Position numbers and translations under genes: made by a program | The notes under the pieces: generated by a model | The model's input: only the letters and a program-made list of their open reading frames with translations | Told to the model about the DNA's origin: nothing | Databases searched by the model: none | Assembly (NCBI GenBank): GCA_037042915.1 | Contig: CM073196.1 | Span: forward strand, 1,302,001 to 1,366,000 | DNA from: Auricularia sp. M13 | Lineage: Eukaryota; Basidiomycota; Agaricomycetes; Auriculariales; Auriculariaceae | Reading direction: 5' to 3' | DNA length: 64,000 bases | Shown here: one piece after another, positions 55,243 to 64,000 of the stretch | Position numbering within the stretch: the first letter of the stretch is position 1 | How the letters are laid out: every line of letters starts with the position of its first letter

Positions 55243-58200
55243 GTGCGCTGGCCCGCGGAAGCGAAGCACGCAGCGCAACCAAGCACAACCTCTAAAACTC
55301 TCTCAACGGTGACGACTGACTGGCAGGACTACACGCCCTCTGACGTTGGAGCCTGGCACGGTACGCCCGCCGACGCTGACGGCAAGGAAGGCGCAGAGGT
55401 TTCGGGCGTTTCTCGAAGGGGCCCAGGGGAGGCCCCATGTACCAGAATACAGAGCACACCAGCTCGTCCCCAGCAGGCAGCGACGCCGACAACCAGCCCG
55501 ATGACGCCACCATCATGGCGCTCGGTGCGACACACACCATCTAGCCCGCGCCCGACGGGCCCACAGACACCACTAAACCGCATCAATGGGCTGAGATCCC
55601 AAACATCACCGCTATCGGGCCCAATCTCTATGCAGGTATCGCCGCAACAGGCCAGCTCGCCAAGGATACCTGACAAGACGGAGGGCCAACGCGCGTCCAA
55701 AAAGAACACCAGAGCGTATATTAAACTCGCGTCCGAGAACATGCGGGGACGCGGGGCAGCATCTGTAGCCGGCAGCCTCAAGTGGAGAAAGCTAGCGGAC
55801 GACATAAGGAGGTCAAAGATAGGGATTATGGCTGTCCAAGAGACACACCTTTCTGACGACCACCTGAACGAGATCAGCATCTTCTACGACCACCTGCACG
55901 TCGAGAACACGGCCTCCCCTGACAACCCCACGGGGGCGGGTGGGGTGGCAATCATCTTTAACAAGAATCTGACGAACCATAAGTCAGTGGAATCGCATGT
56001 GCTCGTTCCCGGGCGTGCAATACTCACCACGATGGTATGGCATCGCGAGGAGCGCCTCACAGTCCTGGCAGTCTACGCGCCCACAAACCCGAAGGAGAAC
56101 TACGATTTCTGGGGGATAGTTCGACGGCAGCTACGCCGCAGGCCCAGATCATTCCCAAAGCCAGACGCCTTGCTGGGGGATTTCAATTTCGTCGAAGACC
56201 CGGTAGACCGATTCCCAGCACGGACGTCAAAGATAGATGCACCGGGGTCTTTCGACACCCTCAGGGCATACCTCGGCGTAGTGGACGGATGGCGAGACAC
56301 CTTTCCCCAAAAAGTAGAGTGGACGTGGCGAAATCCCGCGCAGTCAGCGATGTCTCGCCTAGACCGTATATACCTGAGTCGGGCACTGCTGAAAGGAAGC
56401 AGAAACTGGGGAATCGACTTGTCCAACCTGACGGTTAATGACCACAGCAGAGTGAGGGTGGAGCTCACGAACCTGGACGCTCCCGAACTCGGTCCAGGCA
56501 GATGGACAATGAAAGACTCGCTAACGAGAGATGGCCTGTTTATGAATAGAGTGAACAAGCTGGGCAAACAGGCACAGATGGAGATAGGAGTACTCACGGA
56601 GAACGGCAGGTCCGCAGATAACAACCCCCAGGTCATCTGGGCGAATTTCAAAAACAGTGTTATCAAATGTGCACGCCAGCGCAGCCGGGAAATAGGCTGC
56701 ATGCGAGACAACTTACGATCGAAGGCCCAAGCGAAACGAGAGCTCGCCGTGGAAGCCTTGACGTCCGCAACCTTACACGAGGAGGTCGAGGCCGCCAGAA
56801 CACGCCTACGGGAGGCAGAGGAGGAGGTACACAGACTCCAGGATGAAGCACACGACCGCTTTTCAAACATCGCAACGCGCGCGTGGGCAATCGGAGAAAC
56901 CATGCACAAGGGCTGGTTCAACTGGGCGAAGGAGAGCCGGCAAAAGGATACAATCTCTCACCTGCAGAGACCGGATACCTTCCCGCCAGTGTACACCCAC
57001 GACTCAAAAGGAATGGCGAAACTAGCGGGCGAATATCACGAAAGCGTACAAGCCAAAGATCTGGACGCACCCGAAATGGAGCGCGAAACCGCAATAAATC
57101 GAGTCCTGGGCTTTGTCCAGAGCGACCGGGATTCAATCATTGAGTCCGACCTCGACGACACGATAACAGAGACCGATGTCGAAGAATCCCTTCTCGCGTC
57201 CAAGAACGGCTCAGCGGCGGGCACGGATGGCCTCATATATGAGCTGTGGAAATCCCTACACAAATTCCACTGCATGACCAGGCAGCGGGACGAGCCATGG
57301 TTCAACATAGTGAGCGTGCTGACGGCAGTGTACCGGGACATAGAGGAATACGGCCTGACCCAAGGCTCGGCATTCACAGACGGGTGGCTCTGCCCACTCT
57401 ACAAAAAGGGTGAGAGATGTAAAATAGAGAATTATCGGCCTATCACCTTGCTGAATACGGACTACAAAATCTACACCAAAGCCTTGGCCCTGAAACTTGC
57501 ACGAATAGCCCCACGGCTCATCCATGTATCGCAAGCCGGCTTTGTGAAGGGGCGAAGTATAGCAGACCATACCAAAATCTCGACGCTGATCCTGCACTAC
57601 ACCGAAGCGATGGAAGAAGACGGCGCGATCATTGCGCTTGATCAGGAGAAGGCATACGATCGCATTCGACATGACTACTTACACAGAGTACTTGAAGCAT
57701 TCGGCTTTCCCAACAAATTTGTGCGAGTGATCCGCACACTCTATGACAACGCATACACGTCGGTGATGTTGAACGGTTTCCTGAGCCCGAGGTACCGAGT
57801 AACGCGTGGAGTGCGCCAAGGAGACCCACTATCGTGCCTTCTCTTCAACCTGGCAATAGAGCCGTTGTCGGCAATGCTGAGAGAATCGCCGCTGCGAGGT
57901 TTTGCGATACCAGGCCTACAAAAGAAATTAATCGCAACACTATATGCGGACGATACAACGGTGTACCTGGGTAAATCAGACTCATACCGGGACCTACTCG
58001 ATATCCTGGACTGTTGGTGCCTCGCCGCGGGAGCCCGCTTTAACATCTCCAAAACGGAAATCATTCCGCTTGGATCAGAAGGCTACAGGGCAAGCCTCAT
58101 CGCGACCAGATGCCTGAATGAACATGATGAGCCAATCCCAGACGGTATACGAATCGCACGCGACGGTGAGCCAACACGCATCCTCGGAACATGGCCCGGG

Positions 58201-60586
58201 AACGGCGTCGAGAGCGCGAATGTCTGGTCAGTGACGATGGCGAAGATACAAGACCAACTGACCAGATGGGAAAGGAAAAACCCAACGCTGAACGGCAGGA
58301 GCATCCTCTCACAAGTCATATGCGGCGGACACACGCAGTTCCTGACGGCGGCGCAAGGTATGCCACGTCAGATTGAGAAAAAGCTCGACAAAATGGTGCT
58401 CGGTTTCTTCTGGGGAGACACGAGGAGACACCCGATAAACATGACCACCCTGCGCAACCCCAAGAGCATTGGCGGGATGAGCCTCTTCCACGCCGAGAGC
58501 CGGAATGAAGCTCAATATATCTCCTGGCTGCGCGCATTTCTGTCACCGCATGCCACAAGACCGATCTGGTGTTTTATGGCTGACCAGATCTTCCGGAAAG
58601 CCATCTCAAGCAAAGATGCAAGGAGGATCCCACAGCCAGCGCGCATAGACCCCTTCCAACAAGACTGGCGCCCAAGCTCGAAGAAGCTACCATTCATGCT
58701 GCGTCAGCTGGTGCGGGTAGCAGACAAATACCAGCTGTGCATGGACGCACCGCAGGTGTCGGCCAATGTCAGAAATGGAGCGCCGATCTGGGGACACCCG
58801 GCCCTTATGAACGACTTGGCCCTGCGAGGTAAACGCCCGAGAATAAGGTGCCTAAAGACCGCGCACGCAGTGGTAACTGTGGAGGACCTGGAGGAGCTAG
58901 GCGAACAAGACGACCCAGAGCACGAAGAGAACTCGGCGTGCGGGTGTGAGAACTGTTCCGCAGACAGACAGGAAGGATGTGCCAAGCCGCACAGATGCCA
59001 GGCGCTGGCCAGAGACATAATAGCAGATCTTGCGCCGAAATGGAATCCGACGACGGCCTGCCTCGAGCCGGCCAGAGACCTCTGGAACGCCTTTGAGGAC
59101 CAACGGCAAACGGCAATCGCAGACGGCGAACCCATCATCTTCGACGCGTCATTGGACATGGGGGACGAGCCATCAACCTACTTTAGGATGTTCACAGGCT
59201 CAGTTGGCCTCGTGCCGAGACCCGCGGAGGTACTCAGACGCTACGAGGCAGCAGAGCGTGAGTACGGCACCCAGGACGACTCGCCGGTACAGGTAGCTTT
59301 GGGAGCGGCAATGTACAATGCGAACTCCTCGACGATGCGAGGGGGCTGCACGGCGTACTTCCCCGACGGGGACGCCGTAGACTTCGCCGGTAGGGGATCA
59401 GGCGAATCACACTCGTATATGCGAAGCCTAGCCGTGGCGCTCTACATGGCAGTCCGCGCGGCACCAGCGCACAGACCGCTGCATGTAATCACGACGCACA
59501 AGCAGCTGGTCGAAGTGATGACAACAAGGCTGTCCTACCACGAAGACTGTGGATGGATGGACATGCCGGCAGAGGCGGATGCACTCCGCGCAGCGGCGTC
59601 AGCTCTGCGTGAACGCTCCGCAGAAACCTCGTTCACCTTCATCAGCAAGTCCCGGGCAAAAGGCTGGCCCCAACTAGTGGATGCCCGCAAAATGGCGGTA
59701 GTCGCAGCAGAACTCGGCCCGGACCACGAAATTGACCTAGCAGCATCCGTGGCATTTGACAAGCCGGGCATCGCACTGCACAGTCTGAACCAGCGCTTGG
59801 CACACAGAGCCATTCGGTATACGGTGGCCACGACATCGCCGAAAAGGCGAACCACCGTTGATAACATTCGCACAGTACAGCAGAGTGTGAAGCGGGAGTG
59901 TGGCTTCACACCCACGTCCGCGCAGATTTGGGACGGCCTGAAGTCCAGAGACCTATCCAGAGCAGCGAAACTTCCTGTGGAAGAGCCTACACGGGGCGCA
60001 CAAAGTCGGTGCATACTTTGCTAAGATGCCTGAACCCTGGAGGAGCTACAGTATGTGCCCTAGCTGCAAGGTCGAAGAATCCTTGGAACACATCCTCTTT
60101 GCGTGCCCAGACTCCGGGCAACAGGTCGTGTGGCCGATGGTTAAGAAGCTCATGGAGCACAAGCGAGTAACGATTGCACTGGATATCGGCCTCGTCCTTG
60201 GCTGCGCAGTTGCGAGGTTCCCTGGCATAGGATCGGACCGCTGCAAACCGACGGAGAGGCTGTTCAGAATAATGGTGTCCGAATCGGCCTTCCTGATCTG
60301 GAAAGTAAGGTGTGAGACGCGTGTTGGCCACGCGGAGGATCCCGAATGGAAACTCCCCCTCGCAGACGTGATCAAGCGCTGGGACTGCATGCGTAAGCTG
60401 CGTGTATCACAAGACAGACTCATGTCGAACCATAAGCGCTTCAAAGATGCATACATTAGCCGCTGGCTGGTCAAGGACACATGGTCCAACCTGCTGGACG
60501 AAAGGACATTCGCAATTGGGAGAAATACCCGGCGAACCGGAGTTTTAGTGGGTACGGGAGGTGCCAACCCTGCAGGCATTGGCTAG
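55243..60586 (+). pseudogene. LINE ORF2: endonuclease, reverse transcriptase, RNase H-like, zinc finger; one frameshift
   Basis: Numbering from 55243 (a GTG; the frame is also open upstream). Residues about 160-390 are an apurinic-type endonuclease (MAVQETHLS, LGDFNFVEDP, SRLDRIYLS, NDHSRV). Residues about 640-930 are the reverse transcriptase: YRPITLLNTDYKIYTKALA, ALDQEKAYDRI, TRGVRQGDPLSCLLFNLA and YADD at 901-904. Residues about 1350-1540 have an RNase H-like fold whose catalytic acids are mostly replaced. The first frame ends at 60022-60024, but the natural continuation (FLWKSLHGAHKVGAYFAKMP) begins in the next frame near 59970. It ends in a zinc-binding module CPSCKVEESLEHILFAC and a basic C-terminus at 60586. 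A one-base insertion near 59960-59970 explains the break. Confidence 0.9.
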
Positions 60587-60591
60587 ACCTC

Positions 60592-60757
60592 CAAGCCCCA
60601 CACTGTCCCATCAGGGCGTGCTAACGGCTATTTCTCCGGTTGGAGCAATTTCCTTCTTTCTTCCCCCTCCCGACGGCACCTGCCGTCCGTCCAAGCTCCC
60701 ACTCGTGGGATAGGCGATGATTTAGGTCACTATGTGATTGTGAACTCCCTAATGCTC

Positions 60758-60758
<1 letters not shown>
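60592..60758 (+). other. LINE 3' UTR with two perfect hairpins
   Basis: GACGGCA-CC-TGCCGTC at 60672-60687 and TCCCAC-TC-GTGGGA at 60697-60710 are perfect inverted repeats with two-base loops, spaced nine bases apart and about 50 bp before the poly(A). Such 3' structures can be the site where the element's own reverse transcriptase recognises its RNA. Confidence 0.7.

Positions 60759-60791
<33 letters not shown>
60759..60791 (+). other. Poly(A) tail of the LINE
   Basis: Uninterrupted run of A at the 3' junction, directly followed by the right target-site duplication. The last A could belong to the duplicated host sequence. Confidence 0.95.
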
Positions 60792-60795
<4 letters not shown>

Positions 60796-60807
60796 GACCC
60801 TTGCGGA
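60792..60807. repeat. Target-site duplication, right copy
   Basis: GAACGACCCTTGCGGA, identical to 48395-48410 and in the same P450 reading phase. Confidence 0.9.
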
Positions 60808-62494
60808 CGATGTACGACGTTGTCATGGGCCAGCGGATCGGGGTCTTCAACATCCCTGCCTCGGATGACAGGCACAGGATTTATCGAAAGCTCTTGAACG
60901 GGACGCTGAACGCACGGGCGGTGCAGGCTTATCATCCTGTGCTAGAAGAGGAATGCCGGGTATTCCTCAGGAGACTGCTTGACGCACCGGAGGAATTTGA
61001 GATGCATATTCGCCAGTGCGTTCAACGCCGTTCGAGTCGGACAGTTTACTTATGCAACTCGCTGTAGAACATCTGCGGCGACTATCATGCGTATAACTTA
61101 TGGCTACCATGTCCAGGAGAATGATCCATTTGTATCGATGCTCGCGGATACGTTCAGGGTGGCTAGTCTCGGCGCTGCACCTGGCAAGTGGCTGGTAGAC
61201 GTGGTCCCCATACGTATGCTTGTCGCCTCCCATCTGCCCTGATTCTGACCGTAAATCTCCTCACAGTGAGATTCCTCCCGAGCTGGATGCCCGGTGCCTC
61301 CTTCAAGCGTCAGGGCAAGATCTGGCAGAAGCAAATAGCCGAGCTAGTTGCAGCTCCGTTTGACTGGACGAAAGCGCAGATGGTGCGTACATCAGTTATT
61401 CGGAATCGTCTTTCGCAGAAGCTGTGGCCAATTATGCTCATAACCGTAGGCCGAAGGTACAGAGGAGCATTCCTATGTTTCACATCACGTTCGCGAAGCC
61501 CTGGTCGACGAGACGCATATCCAGAAGAGCGCGGCTGCTCTCTATATCGGCGGCGCTGATACAGTAAGTGGTAGCCCATCTCGTTAAACTCTTTTCTGAT
61601 TGACTTGTGAAAGGTGGTGTCCGCGCTGACGACATTCCTTCTGGCGATGACACTTTGGCCGGACATTCAGCGAAAGGCACAAGCTGAGATTGATGCTGTA
61701 ATAGGCCGTGGTCGTCTACCCAAGTGTCAGGATATGGACTCTCTGCCGTATTTGCGTTGCATTTTGCAGGAAATATTGCGTTGGGCACCAGTTGCACCTG
61801 TCGGTGAGAGGCAACAAAATTTCACAGCAGCCTGTAATACTAACTTCCCTCCAGGTCTTCCCCATTCCCCGCTGAACGACGATGAGTTTGAGGGATTCTA
61901 TATTCAGAAGGGCGCCTCGATCTTCGCGAATCTATGGTACGGGTTTGCGGGTTTCGTACCCTGCGCGCCACATCTCATCGAGTTGACCAGGGCAGTGTTT
62001 CACGACCCCGACGTCTATCCCGACCCCGAAACATTTGACCCTGACCGCTTCGCGGCACCATCTCTGCAGGCTGAAACGTTGCCACCGAATCCACTGGAAT
62101 TTGCGTTTGGCTTTGGCAAGGTACGCGGAATGTCAACGCCGTGCTCTCAACTGATAGCTATGCTGCCTTCCAGAGGATCTGCCCCGGCAAGTGTAGACAT
62201 ACATGAGACATCGTCGCGGATGCTCATATTTCTTAAATAGGGCTGCACTTCGCAGAATGCTCAATCATGCTGAACATGGCTTCGGTTCTCAGCGTGTTCA
62301 ACATTTCGAAAGCTCGTAATCCGGATGGCGGACTCATTGAGCCCATCATTGAGTTTACTACTGGCATAACGAGGTCTGTGCATTCAGCCTTAGGAATCCA
62401 ACTTTCCAGAGGTTGACCGTTTCACAGCCATGTCAAACCGTTTGTCTGTGAAATCCGGCCGCGATCAGCAGAGGCTGCTCTGTTGATCCAGTAG
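60792..62494 (+). pseudogene. Cytochrome P450, 3' part, separated by insertion
   Basis: Resumes at ERPLRTMYDVVMGQRIGVFN and runs to a stop at 62492-62494 through at least eight introns. Landmarks: MRITYGYHVQENDPFVSMLA; the I-helix AALYIGGADT with VVSALTTFLLAM (oxygen-binding groove AGADT type); the K-helix LQEILRWAPV (ExxR); the PERF-like FDPDRF; and the heme loop FAFGFGK, then RICPG, split by two introns, with the Cys being the heme ligand. The intron after ICPG (62187-62240) begins GCAAGT, a GC-AG intron. The final exon gives SHVKPFVCEIRPRS. I see no stop or frameshift in the conserved parts, so the gene seems to have been intact when the element inserted. Its substrate is unknown. Confidence 0.88.
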
Positions 62495-62681
62495 TACCAT
62501 TTTATGAAGTACACGCCATTCCAGATACCATGTCGTCTTATGTATAGTATTGTCATTTTCTTCATTTTATTTTTTATTTTTATTAGTTGAACAACACGCC
62601 GGTGTTGACCGAAATTCCGCAACTGTCTGACAACATCCTCTTGAACTGCATTCAGCTCCTGGCTCGGCACCTCCTGCTCGT

Positions 62682-62966
62682 ATGACATCCAGAAACCACT
62701 TCCGTACCTTGGCATTTACATTCCTCTTCACCTCAATGTCCATCAACTTGTCGTATACGCGGAACAAGCTGGCCTCTGACCGCGAGCAGTACGGCGCTCG
62801 CATAGCCATGATACGTAACCTCGTGGACCGCTTGCGCACAGGCGAGTCGATTTCCGACGAAGAGATAGAGCGCACGCGACGTTTGGCTTGGGGCCTGAAT
62901 CCAGACGGGACTGGCGAAAAGACGATTTCGTGGCGCGAGGTGTTCTTTGGCAAGAAACGGCCATAG
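62682..62966 (+). CDS. Small membrane-anchored protein, unknown function
   Basis: Single open frame of 94 aa from ATG 62682. N-terminal hydrophobic segment (LAFTFLFTSMSINLSY), then a charged helix (ASDREQYGARIAMIRNLVDR) with GESISDEEIERTRRL, and a C-terminal WREVFFGKKRP. The pattern of an N-terminal anchor plus a soluble coiled-coil-like helix resembles small mitochondrial or ER accessory proteins of fungi, but I cannot name a family. Preceded by an AT-rich T-tract region (62560-62585) that may be the 3' end of the P450 transcript or its promoter. Confidence 0.55.
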   Translation: MTSRNHFRTLAFTFLFTSMSINLSYTRNKLASDREQYGARIAMIRNLVDRLRTGESISDEEIERTRRLAWGLNPDGTGEKTISWREVFFGKKRP

Positions 62967-63246
62967 TGCGTTATCGTTGGTTCTCTGTACTCCAGCGCTC
63001 AACGCCTAAAGGCACTACAGTGCCGCATAGACCAGCCTCTGTAAACGCGGTCGAATCGCGTCTGCTTTCGCTAGCAGGCAAGCGCTTCTGGCAGACTTTG
63101 GCTCTGGAGCGCGCGACGGCGTCAGGCCATTGCCGTCCGATACTACATCCCAACAACCGGGACTGCAACAGAAGGGATACAACGGAAATGCGTGTTCAAA
63201 GCGAGAAAGCTCGATGTGCGTGTAATTATTGTACAATGCGTCAATG

Positions 63247-63983
63247 CTAGGACGAAGGTCTCTGCGATCCATCTTGCCCCAAATCAACATACATGTCGGC
63301 GTGCGTCTCTATCAGTCTTTTCAACGTGCCAACATCTATCTGCTCTGTAGACATCTTCGCTCGCTACAACAGTGGTCAGTCGATGCCATCATGGTATCGT
63401 CAAACACAGCTCGGTCGTACCATTGCGAAGCCCACGCCGCGGATGGTCCATTGGTAGACATCCTTAAATTCAGGATGGTCTTTCTTCACTCCTTTCTGAC
63501 TGAGGGCTCTGACCGTCAAGGTTTTGATAGTCTGCGATTGGTCCGTTTCAGTCACAAGAGGTGCAATGGGAGGCGTGCGCATACCGTCTTGTTCACATCC
63601 TCGAACAGAGACTCGTCCTCAGCCAAACTCGAATCAGGTGGATTCGGCGGTGCCAACGGCTTCGGGGGCGGAGCAGGCTGCTTGACTTTGTCCGTGCTCC
63701 TGCGTTTCAACGGAGGGTCTGGCACTCGAAATCCGTCGTCGTCGATGTCAAGCGGCATCTGTTTCCCGTTCAACGCGACACGTGGTGGCGGTTTCAACAT
63801 GAGCTCCTTCGCCTTCGCAAGTTTGGGGTCGACGCCAACTTTGTTACGCTTGACTGCGCGCTCCTGAACGTGGTCGGATTCCTGCGGCCGCGCATGCTTG
63901 TTTGCTCCGCGCCGAGCGTTATTTGGCAATAAGGACGAGAAAATGTCGGGGCGGCGCGGGCTGGGGTCGTCTGGTCGTGGCAT
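63247..63983 (-). CDS. Sld7 C-terminal-like domain protein, possibly 5'-truncated by window end
   Basis: Three exons (63983-63585, 63531-63421 and 63363-63247) with 53- and 57-nt introns give 208 aa in phase. The N-terminal 130 residues are disordered and charged, with KAKELMLKPPPRVALNGKQM and DIDDDGFRVPDPP. The C-terminal 75 residues (LTVRALSQKGVKKDHPEFKD, YQWTIRGVGFAMRAKM, LKRLIETHADMYV) match the pattern of the Sld7 C-terminal domain, L.xxGIxxxHPEFKELxxxxYRGxxFALR..xxxxxxxxLVExHxxMYV. In yeast Sld7 partners Sld3 at replication origins. The frame stays open upstream of ATG 63983 to the window edge, so the true start may lie outside. Confidence 0.65.
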
Positions 63984-64000
63984 GCGACGTGCTGGTGGGG

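Larger units (their letters stand above)
48411..60791 (+). mobile_element. LINE-type (non-LTR) retrotransposon insertion, 12.4 kb
   Basis: The insertion is bounded by a perfect 16-bp target-site duplication and ends with a 33-nt poly(A) (60759-60791), the hallmarks of target-primed reverse transcription. Order: an unusually long 5' region (48411-52550) with an ORF0-like frame, a gag-like ORF1 (52551-54740), a 500-bp spacer, ORF2 (55243-60586), and a short 3' UTR. Sections 49.8-50.9 and 51.77-52.55 kb hold no gene I recognise. Short motifs such as TCTGTCTGGAG followed by ACGTYGCGC recur at about 50455 and 50531. The ORF2 architecture (endonuclease, RT, RNase H-like, CCHC) fits the I/Tad1-type clades of fungi. 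Both ORFs carry frameshifts, so this copy is probably not autonomous now. Confidence 0.9.

Noticed and set aside
48411-60791. Mutation by repeat-induced point mutation (RIP) in the LINE
   Set aside because: The defects seen are frameshifts; the coding sequence remains GC-rich without the C-to-T-driven stop codons that RIP leaves.

Overview
The window is nuclear DNA of a filamentous basidiomycete, most likely an agaricomycete. The genes carry many short introns (about 40-60 nt, GT-AG with a CTNAY-like branch site), and the families are typical of such fungi: F-box/LRR proteins, a WD40 protein with a membrane tail, cytochrome P450, a flavin monooxygenase and a UROD/MetE-like enzyme. Intergenic gaps around the intact genes are 150-400 bp. 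I see no rRNA, no confident tRNA, no CRISPR and no bacterial-style operon.

Left third (1-20 kb): gene-poor and repeat-rich. It starts with relics of a TFIID subunit TAF7 gene and of an NADP-dependent alkenal/prostaglandin-reductase-like gene, then an intact single-exon F-box gene (minus). From 6.6 to 20 kb lie two families of tandem repeats (A, about 139 bp; B, about 128 bp) whose units look like one short intron plus one short exon. Family B occurs in two near-identical inverted arms (about 6.74-8.58 kb and 17.13-18.97 kb). At the base of each arm is a fragment resembling the start of a histidine acid phosphatase. Family A lies between the arms. A retropepsin-like gene lacking the usual catalytic motif and a possible RING-like gene are also between the arms.

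Middle (20-36.7 kb): an intact nine-exon WD40 gene, a BRCT-like gene, a PAK/Ste20 kinase relic, an unassigned decayed gene, a small membrane protein, two degenerate RAD52-like fragments in tandem, an intact eleven-exon UROD/MetE-like gene and a TBC-domain Rab-GAP gene. The Rab-GAP gene is divergent from MOT1 across a 163-bp shared promoter.

Right (36.8-64 kb): MOT1 (16 exons, about 1951 aa by my splice model), a flavin-containing monooxygenase, a T5orf172/GIY-YIG-type protein and a cytochrome P450 all point right. The P450 is cut in an exon by a 12.4-kb insertion flanked by a perfect 16-bp target-site duplication. The insertion ends in a 33-nt poly(A) and carries a LINE with gag-like ORF1 and an ORF2 holding endonuclease, reverse transcriptase, RNase H-like and zinc-finger parts. 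Both ORFs are frameshifted. A small membrane-anchored protein and the 3' part of an Sld7-C-like gene end the window.

Exon boundaries were worked out by eye from splice signals, reading-frame phase and family knowledge; no search or RNA data were available.
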